A stretch of 64,000 bases of DNA from contig RSEF01000004.1 of the NCBI GenBank assembly GCA_003993805.1, positions 13,159,622 through 13,223,621 of the forward strand. Reading direction: 5' to 3'. The position numbers and the translations under genes are program-made. The notes beneath the pieces were generated by a model. The model was not told the DNA's origin. It did not search any database and saw only the letters and a program-made list of their open reading frames with translations. Position 1 is the stretch's first letter. Each line of letters begins with the position of its first letter. This DNA is from Himantopus leucocephalus (lineage: Eukaryota > Chordata > Aves > Charadriiformes > Recurvirostridae). Positions 1-12,900 of the stretch are shown one piece after another.

Positions 1-541
1 CTAGCGGAGTTAAACGCATCTAACCTCACTCTGTCTGGATACGAAAATCTCACCATTTCATTTATTGCATTCATTTTCTTATTATGTGTTTTTTAGCATC
101 ACTAGCTCACAAATTGTACCCAGATTCAATACAGTATAAAGCACTTTTTGTTTTAATTTGGGGAAGAATTACTGTTAACTTGTAAGAGTTAACTGGCTTA
201 CAAAATCAGGGCATTTTCCAAAAACCTTGTGTTTCTATAATGTGGGGATTTTTTTAGAAGCAATTTACAGTTGCAAAGAGAAACTGGGTTCTGTGACCGA
301 AATACACCATGGTATTTTAAATAAAAGGATGCAAAAAAAATATACAAACTTTATATTTTCTATGAGCAGTCCTTGAAAGAATTAATTTTAAGCCAGTCTT
401 GTGGTGGAATTCATTATATTTGAATGTCAATACTGACAATGCCATAAGTGAATCATCATCTTGGACTTTACCTGTTCGTTATTACTTATGAAACTGTAAA
501 TGGAGAGGAATTTTTTCTTTTTGCTTCTCTTTCATTATGAG
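1..541. other. AT-rich non-coding stretch, possible 3' UTR tail
   Basis: No open frame of useful length. A canonical AATAAA hexamer lies at 320-325 on the + strand, about 12 bases before a short A-run at 333-340. The preceding 300 bases are T/A-rich and resemble an avian 3' UTR, so this could be the end of a transcript entering from upstream of the window. AATAAA is frequent by chance in AT-rich DNA and no coding exon is visible to anchor it, so this is a weak suggestion. Confidence 0.15.
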
Positions 542-786
542 TTGAGGTTAAACTTGAAGCCGATGATACCTGTGTCCCTGCTGAGCAGTGCTATGTGAGA
601 AGCTCTGCCCTTGTGATGTTGTGCACTCACGACTTCCCGATGGTCACCAACGCTGAGTGGCACCATGCCCTCTTTTATGTTCCCTGGTGCAGTCTGTAGT
701 TTTAAACCTACTGGAAAACATTGGTGTCATTGCACGTGATCACAGCCAATGTCTTATGGCCACAACCTTTACCACAAATGCCATAC

Positions 787-1006
787 CTGAATTTAACTGG
801 TCCTCATCCTGACAGATTTCAAACATAATTGTGCCCAGCGGCTGTTCTGGATAAGGCTCCTCTTCTTCAGTGACTCGACTGAAGCTGTGCCATGGGGCAG
901 AAAGGAGTGAAAACTCCCAGGGCCAGAAAAAGAACGAATTATCACAGTAATGAGGGTTCTCCTCTGGGGACAGGGTGCTAAGTCCATATGCCTTGTGACT
1001 CTTCAC
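787..1006 (-). other. Weak candidate exon on the minus strand
   Basis: Reading the minus strand, an open frame of about 88 codons covers this segment and contains an acidic stretch (VTEEEEPYPEQ) and aromatic residues (FFFWPWEF). A consensus-like donor (TTCAG|GTATGG) closes it at position 787. The upstream boundary lacks a convincing polypyrimidine tract and acceptor, and the frame opens with GTG, so there is no credible start. I do not recognise the protein. It could be a real internal exon, a lncRNA exon, or chance. Confidence 0.12.
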
Positions 1007-2323
1007 AAGCAGTTAATTTGGTTTTGTGTCAGACTGTCTTTCAGCTGAAGTAGTCTTTGCTCTCCCTTATTTTACCCATGGTGTCTCTTTAAAAAACAAT
1101 TTATACCCCAGTTCAGTTGTAATCTGCAGGACGTTCTTTTAATCTCCTTGCATAGAGCTATATTTTATTTCTTTGTGTCGGTTTAGGTCTTTGTTAAAGA
1201 GAACTGGGCATGGTTATATCTGCTGCGGTCGCGGTGGTGTCAGTCCCTCCCTACAGCCAGCAAACCCCCCTCCCCAGCTGGGTCCTGGGCTCATCTTCAC
1301 CTTTTTTTTGCAGCTGCATCACTTCAGTCGATCTTTGTTGGCCTGTGATTGATTGGAAACTCCCGCCCATCCTGTCTTTCCCTTTCTCTGTCACTTCCAA
1401 CTGATGAACTTGCCATCTCTGCTTTTGCTCCTTACTTAAGAATCTTTATATTTGCTGTTGGTGCTACGGAAGACACAGCTCAGATTTGAAGGCCTGGAAT
1501 GCCAAGGGCTGGAGGGCATTTGCAGTTCTAAGGAGTTTCCAGTCTCAGGCATAAGCCAGAGTGGGCATAAAGCAGAAAGGGTAAGACTGGTTAAGTCAGT
1601 CAGTTAGGCTTCACTGGGCAAAGTCTTTCCAAAGCTCTCCTCCTCTTCACCCTGCTGAAGTTGGAGATGTGATTCCCATGGATTTCCACAACAGCATAGT
1701 TAAAACAACACTTTTAAAAGCTTCTTTCCCTGTTGATAACTTACATTTAGCCAACAGTCTTGGTTAGGCTAAAGCTCTCTATACTGCTTGTATATGTATT
1801 CAAACCAGGGACTTGCACGTATACATTTGATTTGATATGAAATTCCTAGTGATTTTATCAAATCCTGCTTGAATATCCCCCAAATATTTCTCTACAGAGC
1901 CATACGTACCAAAACATGAGATAGCTAGAGGACTGGCACCAGCAAACCAGGGTACTGAAGGGTAAGAAACCAGTAGCCTCCGTGCTTGCTTTTGTGCCGC
2001 GCATGCAGCAGAGGGAGCGGAAGGTGACCGGCAGTTGTCTGAGCCCAGCGCTGCGGGGGACTGCGGGCAGTGCTGCTTGTGGCCAAGGTTAGGAAGAGGA
2101 AAGGGGATGGACCATAGGTAAAACCAGAAAATAATACAGGTTCTCCGTACTTCAAAAAACACCTAACACCTGGAGAGAAAAACAGTTTAGCCAGATAGAG
2201 CCGACTGCAGTACAATCAAGAGAATGGTTGTTTCAAACTTACAGAAAATTGTTCTACCAGATAATCTAATCCCCTCCAAACCATCCCTACCTATTTGCAT
2301 GCGTCTGTTCTCATTGGTAATGA
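1007..2323. other. Unique non-coding DNA
   Basis: Only short overlapping open frames on both strands, with no paired splice signals I trust. A GC-richer patch lies near 2000-2080. No recognised repeat. Confidence 0.5.
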
Positions 2324-2375
2324 GAAATTGGAAATTTTTGGAATTTGGAAATTGGAAAAATCATTGGAAATTATT
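2324..2375. repeat. Degenerate GGAAATT-type short tandem array
   Basis: About six irregular copies of a TTGGAAATT-like unit follow one another, with spacers of a few bases and no fixed period. It is visible directly by eye. It may be a decayed microsatellite; the unit contains GGAA, an ETS-like core, but nothing else suggests regulation. Confidence 0.6.
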
Positions 2376-3919
2376 CCGATGCTGTCCAAGGAGTGTTTTG
2401 AACATAAGTAGAAATATGCTGCAGTGAATGGATTTTAATTTCTCCAGGGCTGTATTTCTTCTGGTGAGCTGTTGTGCACTTACGTGTGTGCGCTGCACCA
2501 GGATATTAACCAACATTGCTGGATCTCTGCATGTAACGGCAGGGACTCCAGGGGCTGGGAATGGTTTGATTTGCATGTGTATGAATTTCACATTGCTAGC
2601 GGTATTCTTGTGATGTATCATCTGCTGTAACTGGTGTGTTTGCAATGTCTGAAAGCAAACGAAGGCCACGATAAGCGTGGTTAGCCCTGAGGACGCCTGC
2701 CTTTCCACTGGTCCCTCAGGAGAAGGGTGCTCTGCAGAGATTCAGCAGTGACTCTTGCAGAAAGGCACCGCCTTGTCCCTGCTGTTGCGTTCCAGCTCTT
2801 CTCTGGCTGATGTGCCTGTGAGCCACAGCATCAACTAAGACTGGCTGAAGAGTAGCCCAGCAAAAATTCAAAAACGATCCTCTTTCAGCTGGATAAATTT
2901 CACAGCTTGGTTCATCACAGAACTGCACTGATGCCTGTGCTGTCATGGTATAGGCGCATACACGAAGGGGGAACAAGAAACCCAGGATGGAGGGGGGATG
3001 TGGCTGTTAGCACTGGTTTAAATGCACAACAAGCCCTGGGCCAAGCGCCTTTTACGAAGTTGGTGCTGAGCAGAGCTCGCTCTGAATTAGAATTTATTAC
3101 AATTTATGCTAAAAGAATGTTATCCTCCCTGGAAATGTAAACTCCACGTTCAGCACTTTCCCACACTGAGGGAGAAATGTAGTTTAGAAATAAATATTTT
3201 GGTTTTGAAATCTTCCAAAGAAAATTGAGTCAGGGCCTCCACCTCACAGGGCTGGGGGACGTGACTGCTTAGCCAGAGCCGCAGGATGAGGCCAGACCTC
3301 TTGCACTGCGGGAGCCTGGAAAACCTGGGAGGAGAGTTAATTAACCATCTAGCACAGAGGAATGATCTTGGTGCTGGAAAAAAAAAAGCTACTAAATAAA
3401 GGGAGCTGGTCAAGAGGAATTAGGGAATTCGGCTTGTCAGTGAAGCAGAGCAGGCAGCTCTGCAGTGGAAAAGCATCGTGGTCTGAGAGAGGAGCAAGGA
3501 GGGAAGTGCTTTCTCGAGGTCGTTGTTAAGAGGCCCTGGAGTTTGGTGAAGGTGCTCTAAGAGGTGGGATACACCACCAATGTCCTGCTGGGTGCCAGAG
3601 ATGGTAGGGAGCAGTGACACTGAGTTAAAGGCTTGCTATAGATGAATGAAGAAATTCAAGTCATATTCTTAAAGAATTGTACGGAAGTCGGTGAAAAGCA
3701 GAAAGGTGAAGTACAATAATGCAATTTGGTGGAGTTTCAGAATGGAGAAAAATAATTTCTCTTTAGCTGAAGTGCTATAATGGAGCAGAAAATCTGAAAG
3801 ATGAAATTTTCATAACTCTCAAGGAGGGAGAAAAAGTCCAGAATCCTTTATTGTTTCCTTGGTTGCAGGTGTGAATATTCAAGGTCACCTAAGACAGTGG
3901 GGTATACAGATTACATTAA
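2376..3919. other. Unique non-coding DNA
   Basis: Open frames here (up to 115 codons) overlap one another on opposite strands and show no recognisable protein features. No repeat family recognised. Confidence 0.5.
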
Positions 3920-3992
3920 AATTACTACAACACTACTAATTAAGATTACTAAACACTACTAATACTTAACACTACTAATACACTAAAATACT
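3920..3992. repeat. Short minisatellite with ACACTACTAAT unit
   Basis: The 11-base unit ACACTACTAAT occurs exactly at 3930-3940, 3953-3963 and 3969-3979, with partial copies (ATTACTA, ACACTAAAA) between and after. Spacing is 23 then 16 bases, so it is an irregular array embedded in AT-rich DNA. Confidence 0.75.
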
Positions 3993-6900
3993 TACTGGCA
4001 TCACCAGGTCCCTTTGGAAAGCCTCGCTGGCTGCAGAATGTGTGTGTTGTATCAGTACTTGCCTATAATGAGCTATTTACCCATGTGTGTGTCACCCAGG
4101 CAGACCAATATTTGAGGCTGCTGTTACGAACATCTGTCCCACATGGGCATGGGTAGCAGGTAGGCAGCTGAATTGTTTGTTTAGGGAAGTCAGTCTGTGT
4201 GAGGGCAACACAAATAAAACATGGGTTTGAAAAATGTGGAGTTATTCCCTGCTACAGAACATGGGAGCCCTCAGGTCCTGTGAAAGTCCTTTTCAGATCA
4301 CTGTCCCTTGCGATATCCAAAAGTGAGACCAGAGTGATGCCCCTGTTATTTAAATGCCTGCTGCTCTCTAGAGGAGGAAAATATTTGCGGTGCAAGAACA
4401 TGTCATGGATCCTCTTTTCTTTGTCCACGTTCCTGAGTGCAGTATTTTTGCACTTTGAAACAATGAAAGTTCACAACAGAAATGTTCAATTGACTGTTAA
4501 ACACTCTCATCAATTCAGGGATCATTTCCAAATCTGATGGATGAGTTCAAAATATTCAATTCATTCTAACCATCAGGCGGAAAAACAGTTGAACTCCTGA
4601 GGAGAAAAGAACAGATAAACGCTGAAATGAACTTGCGTATCTTTAAGAGGTATGGTGCACCAGAGACATTGAGTTATGAACGTGAAAACTTCCCAAGTGT
4701 GTACTGTAAGTGGAATAATAATGGGCAATGCCTCAAGCGAAGTGTTTTCTTTCTCTGACTTAATTTTGATCCAAGTTTAAAGGGCATGGCATTTGTGTTT
4801 GTGTACACATGGAGAGCGCCTCATACCATGCACAGTTAAATTATTTCCAACAGTAAATAAAAAAAGGAAAACACTATTAAAAATAAAAAGTTAAAAAGTA
4901 TGGAAATACTGAAGTCCAAGAGGAAAAACTGAAAGAGGACTTCATCAATTCTTGGCTAAGTGAGTAATTTTTAGAACTTTCAAAAATAATACCATTTTTA
5001 AGTTAGTTTATTTGGATAGTTAGGATGTATTTTGGGGTTTTAATCAGTTCTGTTTCTCACAGATGCATCCAATGGATTCCTGCTGCAGAAACTTTTGAGA
5101 GAATTTTTAATCCACGCAACTTGTAAGCCACTGAAAAGTGAGTAGAAACAAATGCAATTTGCTGCTTTAAAACAGTATGATTCTGTTTTGTATCAGCAGT
5201 GCTCTTAAATTCACAGATTCTATATTTTATTAAAAATAGGTTATGTAACATGAGAAAACATTGTGGAGTATATTTTACTGAATCCTGTTACCGTTTCCTG
5301 TAATTCTGCATTATGTATTAACAGACTCAATTATACTTCCACAGATTTTTAGACTCTGGTTCCATTGGATTCCATTCAAAACTGCATTTTTGAATATTAT
5401 GAACTATGAAGTATTAAAAAAAACCCCAACAACAAATCCAACAGTAGGTGCACTGGTAGTAATGGAATAGTCTTATTCCCTGCTAATATCCATACTGTTA
5501 CTTTTCAGAATATCCAGAGTTTCCATAGCTGAACTGTTTCCATTGTTTTGGAGTGATGTGCTGAACGGCATAAGTGATCGACTCAAGACAGAACAGAGGT
5601 CAGTATGTTTGCTTAAACAATCATTTTAATTGTAATAATTTAAATGCAAAAATGTATCGTAGTTGCTGAATGGACTCCTATGAAGACAGTGTCCACGCTG
5701 TGCTTGGGGTTATATAGAAAAGGTCAGGAATTTAGAAGAAAAGGAAGACTTATTCTTCCCATTTTGTGGGCGGAGAATCCTATCATTAAGATATCAAGTG
5801 AAATACCTAGGTTGACTCGGGGGGTAAAGCAACTATGAACTGAGCCCAAATTTAGTAAGTCTCAGGGTGCAGTTCCATAACGCAGCTGAGCTACTAATAC
5901 TGTCGCTCCCACTGAAAAGGGAAATCTTATTTCCTCTCCTCCACTCCCTGCTGCCAATGCTAGTGCTTGTCTGACCAGTCACTGAGCCAGTTCAGGGAGT
6001 CCAACAAGCAAAAATCCCAACTCACCCCCACCCCTGGGAGTGGGAGGAAGGAGAAGGGAACACCATGGGGTTCTCCTCACTTTCTCTTGCTGTGTCTTTT
6101 TGAGTTACTGCAAAGATCTGATAATGTTGTGTGAGCCTGTATCAACACCATAATCAGATCATATATCTGATCAAACCTGTGGCAGCAGAGGTTTGAGCAT
6201 TGAAAAGGGATCCTGCCTTCCTTTCCACCACCACGACTCTCCTTGTTCTGGGCTGTTAGGGCCTGGCATGCTTCCAGTGTGGCTGCTTGGATTTCACCAT
6301 TAGATCAGTGTGATATATCAACAGTGAAATGCAGACGGGGTTTCTGCTTCCCAGCTAGCTACTGTAAAATAAGTAAATTGTGGGTACATGGAAGTAAATG
6401 AAGTTGGCAGAAAATTGTCATTTGTTTGGTATGTATGTATCACTTCCTATCACTTGTCAACTCTATAAAGTAAAAAACTTAATTAGTTGACCCAAATGTA
6501 AGTACTAAAAATAAACACGTCAGCAACCCTTTGCTTAGTCTTTACAGAATAAAAATCTTCTGTTATTTACAGAGCCTGATTTTCCCATTTCCCTTAATAT
6601 CCTAACTTTTCTTTACTGGCCAGCTTATTAGTAACACTCACTTTTGGGAGATGATTGTGATGTTGCTGAAAGCACACAAAATACAATTCCTTTAGCCATT
6701 AATCCTTGTCTTGATGCTACCTCCACAGTACAATGCCTCTCTCTTTTACCCCTGGCTTTTTTTCCTTTCTCTTTTTCTTTCTTTTTTTATCCCCTCTGTT
6801 TACCCCAATGCGGCCACTCCACGAGGTAATTCCTTTTGTGGCAAGCTCACCACAAACTAACTCCTATTTACACTGGCTGCAATTTTCAATTAAAGACAAG

Positions 6901-8417
6901 AACTTAACTTTAGCAGAGGGTCCTATAGAAGCTTCAGAGTCCTGCATTTGGGACTTAGATTTGCTTTCCCAACTTGAGACTTTGAAGTTGGAAAGCATGA
7001 GAGAGCGCCTGGCTGAGGTGGCAGTGTCTTTCAGAGAAGAGCTTTAAAGCAGAAAACATGTTAACCCAGGGGTTCTGAGGTTAGGGAAAAACAAAAGGTA
7101 GGAAAACAAATCTCCTGCAGAAATGATGTACAGGCCTGGGACCCAGAAGCATGATTTAAGGCAAACAGGTTGCTGAATTACGCTTTGTACAGTATAATAA
7201 TGTCAGCGACATAAAAACTGGACTTCTTTTAAAGAATAACTCTGAGGTGTCCGGTCTAAACCAATTAGGCTTTAAGCAGAAGACTGTGAAATGCCACTTA
7301 ACATGCTGGTTTTAAGCTTATAAAAAACAACTGCAGTGAGAAGGGTACTGTAAGCGTTTTGTTTTGCTAAATAAGCACGATACACGAGAAATTATAATCA
7401 GGCAATGAGAAGAATTTCAGTGCATAAAACAATTCCCCTTACAGTTTCTCATTTAACTCCATGTATATAGGAATAGTTTAGTAAACTGCAAATTAATTTT
7501 TTTATTTAAAAAGTGGCACGTATACATGTGCCATTTATTTTGTCTGTACCTATCACACTATGTCGTAAAAACATCAGCCAAGATTTTATGGCTACATGAA
7601 GTAATATGTGTCATATAGTGGACAGGAAACAATCCCAAGTATTTTTGATCCTGTCAGCTCCCTCTCTTTCAGATATGCACAGCTGTAGAACAGCCATATC
7701 TAAACCAATCTTTTTTAAATTTTTCTGTCAGCTAATCAAACTTAAAAAACCCTACCTGTTGTCTGCTAATAAGAATTAAGTCATGTAATAACCAGTGGAT
7801 AAAAATATTAGTAGTACACAAATGCGATGCTCTATCTGTTTTTATCTATCTGTTTTAACAATTTTTATCATTATTTTGAAGTAAACAAGGAAAACGGGGT
7901 CTGAAAAGACTTAAATCTGAATTAGCTTAACTACTTTTGACAAGTTTACACAAGAGACATGGAGACTGTGTGTACTACTTGCTACTTTAAGTTTCCTTCT
8001 GGCTTTCTGTTTGAAAGATTCCAGCCAAAGTTAAATCAACCCACCCTTTGCTGATTTCCAACATTAGACATGTCCCCAACTTCTTTTTTTTTTAACCTTG
8101 CTTTCAGACTGACTTTCTCCCAATTGAAATTCAGTCCCTGAATGGTTGGTTTTTTCCTTGCTTCTAAACGTTGATAAAAAAGGGTTTTCTTCACTCCCTC
8201 AATTTGATGTGACAGGGCCCTGACATGAATAATGGACGTGTTTCTTTCACAGGCAAATCAACTTAATTTAGCATGCTTTTATACTTTCAATGGCAAAGCC
8301 ACAAGCCTGTAAATTCCATGAGATCCTTTAGGTTTGCAGAAATCTTTAGAATTAGCAGAAAACGTATAAAGTAAACAGCACTTATTTTGTCAAAATACTT
8401 GAATAACTTTTATGCAG
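3993..8417. other. Long AT-rich unique stretch
   Basis: About 4.4 kb without a convincing gene. The largest open frames (112 codons from 4199, 104 codons from 6733) have no recognisable domain and no flanking splice pair I would defend. There is a pyrimidine-rich patch at 6755-6800. No CR1 tail or other known element was seen. Confidence 0.5.
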
Positions 8418-8767
8418 GAGTTAGAGATGAATATATCACTTCCTAATCAGATTGTGATTTACATGCAGTTGAGGATGGGCTGCCCAGGCTCAGCCTGCTC
8501 TTTTGCTAAAGGAGAAAGAGGGGTAGGGAGGAATAAATCGTCACAAATATTAAATAGAACTAAAATCCCAAACTCTCTTCCGAAGCTGAAGGAGAGAAGC
8601 GGAATTGGAAGAAGAGGTTTATGCAATAGAGGCTACATTAGGAGAATCCCATTCTGTGCCCATCTCCCTGGACAACTGTACTCAGAGGAGCTGCTGCTCT
8701 GCACAGGGTCCTGCTGCCCAAGCAATAAGAAGAGCAAAAGAATATTATTTACTATCTACACAGGAGG
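8418..8767 (+). other. Candidate exon, type unknown
   Basis: A plausible acceptor (ACTTTTATGCAG, AG at 8416-8417) precedes a 350-base segment that ends at a strong donor, GG|GTGAGT, with GT at 8768-8769. One frame is open throughout and hits a stop only inside the donor motif. The length is not a multiple of three. The translation (basic, Cys/Ser-rich, about 116 residues) resembles no family I know. A lncRNA exon or coincidence is more likely than a coding exon. Confidence 0.17.
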
Positions 8768-9631
8768 GTGAGTGACCAAAACAATCTACTAGCTTTAGAA
8801 AATAACCTGCATCTGTGCAGACATGTGCACTGGTAGGTATTGTTTCAGAGAGGTCAAACTTAGTGCCCTGTCTAGCTACGATGTCAGTGTTTTAGGGGTA
8901 GCAGCTCCGTCTCTGTCTACACGATACTGGAAAAGGTGCATTAATGAGATGCTGTGAGATTTGCTTTACGTTGAACAAGCAGCAAAACTCCTCTTTGAAG
9001 CTTCAGAGAGCAACTTTGAATACCTCCTTGGTTGTGTGGTTTCAGGATGTACCAGAACAGACTGGTACCTACTTTTTGAGCTACTACAAATAAAATGTGA
9101 AGCCAACAACCGCAAGAGCTCTGCTCTATTCCCCCACAGAACTCCAAGGAGAGGAAATTAGGGTAACTTTCTCAGCTTGCCCTTTTCACCATTAGGACTC
9201 ATCTCCCAGGATTGCTGCTGGTAGAAAGCAGCCCCATAACACTATCAAAGGCAAATAGAGGTTAATTCTATTGTCATTACTTATTATCGAAATGTCAAGC
9301 AGCTGTAACAGCCCATTCATCAAAATATCCTGAAGTGTTGATAATGTATCAGTGGATAGTAGATAGGTTAGAGGGGTACAAACTCCATTGAAAGAAATCA
9401 TTTTGTTTGCATAACAAACTGTTAAAAAAATTCCTTCCCTTTCTTTGTAGTATTAAATAAATAAAATAGAAGCTAGTTTAAAAAAAGATCTTCTCAAATG
9501 AAATGCTACTTGACTCTAAGCCATTGGCCTGGGCAGGAGAAAAACGGCCCATGCAGATGCTGTGCTGCGTTCAGCCTTGCTTTGCTAGATGAAATCAAGT
9601 TCCGTGGCTAATGGGATCCCGCATACCTCCA
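8768..9631. other. Unique non-coding DNA
   Basis: Short open frames only (under 70 codons). No recognised repeat or regulatory structure. Confidence 0.5.
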
Positions 9632-9892
9632 GGTCTGTCTGTAATAAGTAGTTAATCAGCCAATTAGGGGAACCAACAATTACAAGTGGGGAAGAAGAGA
9701 AAAAGGAAAGAAGAAGGGGGAATGAGTCAAGGTAGGCTGTAATCCCTTTGAAAAGGTTTCTAACATTAACTCCTGAAGAATTACGTTCTACCATACCTTG
9801 ACTGATTTGTTTTCCCCCTTCCTCCCCCTTCCCCTTTTCCTACTCGTTGGGTCAGTTAATTGGCTGATTAACTAGCAATTACCTCTGGGACC
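9632..9892. repeat. Long imperfect foldback (inverted repeat)
   Basis: The two halves are imperfect reverse complements over roughly 100 bases per arm. The core is perfect for 18 bp: TAGTTAATCAGCCAATTA at 9649-9666 pairs with its reverse complement at 9857-9874. Further pairing blocks are GGTC (9632-9635) with GACC (9889-9892), GTAAT (9641-9645) with ATTAC (9878-9882), a purine tract (about 9687-9720) with a pyrimidine tract (about 9813-9840), and TCAAGGTA (9727-9734) with TACCTTGA (9794-9801). The loop is about 30-60 bases. Possible identities are a foldback/MITE-like element, a hairpin transcript source, or a palindromic regulatory element with TAAT homeodomain cores. No target-site duplication was seen. 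Confidence 0.75.
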
Positions 9893-9897
9893 AGCTC

Positions 9898-9904
9898 TAT
9901 ATAG
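9898..9904 (+). promoter_or_regulatory. TATA-like sequence beside the foldback
   Basis: CTCTATATAGGG carries TATATAG immediately outside the right arm of the foldback. A TATA match alone is common by chance and no downstream exon is recognised, so promoter activity is unproven. Confidence 0.12.
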
Positions 9905-12900
9905 GGTCTCTTTTAATCTAGAATTTTATTGACAAAGGCACCAGAGCAAATTCATCTCTGGTGTAAGCTTGTTTGAGTGAATGGGCTGACACCCAGGACA
10001 AAGTTGATCCATTGTATCACAGGCACAGTGTTTTTAAAGCATTTGATTAACTCAGGACTTTTAAAATTACATTCCTTTTCTGCAAAATCTGTTCATTTTG
10101 GTTAGAAGAGGGAACAAGAGCTTGAGAGGGAAGTCAGTCAGATGGCTGATAACTGTCCGTAGCGGCAATATCCTTCAACCGCTGTGTCTGGGTAATGATA
10201 TAACAGCTAAACAGGGTGACACCTCCCTTCTCTCTCAGGCTGACACTATTGCAGTCTTGCTGGCACGGACTTTTTACTTAGTGTTGTCCATAATGATTAA
10301 TTGGCCTAAATTCTAGTTCTCATCCAAGCAGCAGCCCCGGAAGGTAGGGGGTGTCTCTTATCTTTGGCCACTAAGCCTGCTATGTACAGTTGACTTCCCC
10401 AGCGAGGGGAAGGTGTGCCAAACAGTAATTGGTGACTCGGTATAGTGCAGCTCAGCTGTACCTGGTCCCCTCCCCGTCCCTGTTCGGGCTATCTTTTACA
10501 TGCCTTGCCCTCTCCTTATTCCTGGCACTTCTGCTGGCTTCCCACAGTCCTATGAAAGGTACTTTGTCCTGTGTAAGTCAAACCCAGTGCATTTACTGCA
10601 GTGCTCTAATCACCAGAAAACTCAAATGGGACGCTGCAGATAGAAATCCTTCGTTCTTGCATACACCTGCGTTGTCTGGAGGGTGGAGGCACTGACTGCT
10701 CCTGCTGTTTCCTCAGGCGGCTCCGCTGGGGAGGGAAATGCTAAAGGGGATGGACCTTACACATGGTTACCAGGCAGTAGGGAAAGCACGGTATGGGAGG
10801 GGATGGAGATCCTGTTTTGGGAGAATTCAGACCAAAGAGCCAACTCTCAGCATTGCAGCCAAAAGGCAGAGGATCAGATTATTGAGGGATCTGGCAAATT
10901 CCCTAGAACGCTGGGACCTGGCAGGAGCACATCCCTCCCTGCATGAAAGGGGCTCTGTATTTTACAGTTTCAAACAGTGCCTGAGTTAAAGATAGGCTAG
11001 CCTGGGCAGAGAACAACTTGAAGACAAGTAATATGGTTTATTTGTGGGTGTGGAGAATGGAAGAAACAATGTCTTTCTCCTGTGATATGCAAGGACATAA
11101 AATCCTGCTACTGGGTATTATTTTCTAGGCAGGCAGACGGATCAGTAACAGTTTCAGCAGCAGATCTGTAGCCGCAGACCTGTTTGTGGTTCTACAAATG
11201 CTGCCAGGAACAGTGCAGGTGGGGCAAAGTAGTTTTACAAATTTAGAGACAAAAGCCAGAGACACTAGTCATAAAAAATGACAGCGGATATTTTATAGAG
11301 GGGGAGGGACAGAGATAGGAGATATGATTGCATCCTGCCCGTCTGCAGCTGTGCAGCTGTCCAGAATCAGTGTGCAGTGGTGGCATCTTCTGTAGCCAGC
11401 TCTGCCAGCTGGAAACGTCACCATTTCTACCTGGAGGTCACCTCTGCATGGGACTTCGCTCTCAGTCCTGTGGTGAGGGCATAACGTGAGCATTTTCTCA
11501 CTTCAGACAAAATTTTCCAGGCTAACCCAAGCTATCTTGTTAAAAATGTTTAAATTAAGCCATCCGGGTTTTGTCTGGAGCAGTCTGAGGGCACTCAGAG
11601 AAGCCACCCCACAAATCCAGCAAGCAGCTGGACAGTGGTGACTTCTGGACTGTGGCAACACATGTCTGCAGAGTGGACATCTGCCTGTATCTCCAAGGGC
11701 TAAAAAAGGACAGGGGGTGGTAGCTCCTTCAGTGCAGCATAAGTATGGGTAAAACTTCCCGAGGATATTATTAATGACTAGGATTTTGCCTTTCTAGCCA
11801 AATCAGCGTGGCCCTTTCATAGAGAACTTGAGTTCAAAGGACTGTCCTCTCACAGACTGAAGTGTGTCTGTAGTAGAAATGCCACCGGAGAGAGCTGCGC
11901 CCGAGAGCTGGTGAGTACGGCCCTGCTGGATAGACAGTAGCTGTTCTGCTTCTGTACAAAACTGTTTGGAGCATTTTTGAAAAAGCCTAGTCCTCTCTCT
12001 TTCAAACTTCTGCACTGTAGAATACTTGAAATAAGAGGAGTTTGGAGCTGAAAAAATAAAGAAAAAGAGGGGAAGATTACTTCTCTTTTTCATAATGAAA
12101 ACGTGCTATCTGGCTCAGGGAGCAGCTGAAAAAAATCAGTGGGAGAACAGTCTTATCATAATTGGTCTCCTTGCAAAAGAGACTTGCTTTGCTGAAAAAA
12201 CTCTGTTATACTCATAGTGATAAGAAATTTGTAATACAATTACCGGGATCTGAGGGATGCGGGCATCAGAGGGAGACACTAGCTTTGAGTATCATTGGAC
12301 TAAGTTCAAACCCACAAGATATTTTTGAGCCTGAGGAAACCCCTGATACCTGGTTTACATGTTCATTAGAGAAGAATACTTTTGCAGTATCATAGAAGTG
12401 ATAAAACATGTTCCTCAGATCTTGACAAAGCCAGCACAGACTTGTCACTTTGGTGGTCACAATTCTGGATTCCCTGGAACACAGCTCATCCTAAACATAG
12501 CCATTTAGCAGTGTCGTGAAGGGGCTTAGTAAAGAACTAACCCAGAAACCATGTGAATTACTAAAAACATTCCTCGTTTTGCAGCTCTGAATAGTTCTTA
12601 ACGCTAAAGAATTTGGAAGCCCCGGATTAAAGGCAGATATTCCTCAGATGCCAAGATTTACTGTATATGGCATACAGGCTGCATTGAGACGGGAGGCCAG
12701 ACAAAATAATCTTTATAAATGTTTTAAAGCAATGTGTATTTGCCTTATAAATTGAGATCCCAATTTACACATAGAAGCAGTGATACTATTACTGAGCATG
12801 AATGGAGAAAAGAAGTGCATGCGGTAATAGAGTCAGGATTGAAGTAGTGTCTCTGATCCATTTCATCAGTGACTGTATTCCTAGGATCCAGTCCTCCAGG

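Noticed and set aside
542..720. A 52-codon stop-to-stop frame after a pyrimidine-rich acceptor at 540-541, considered as an exon.
   Set aside because: No consensus donor at the end of the frame and no recognisable peptide motif.
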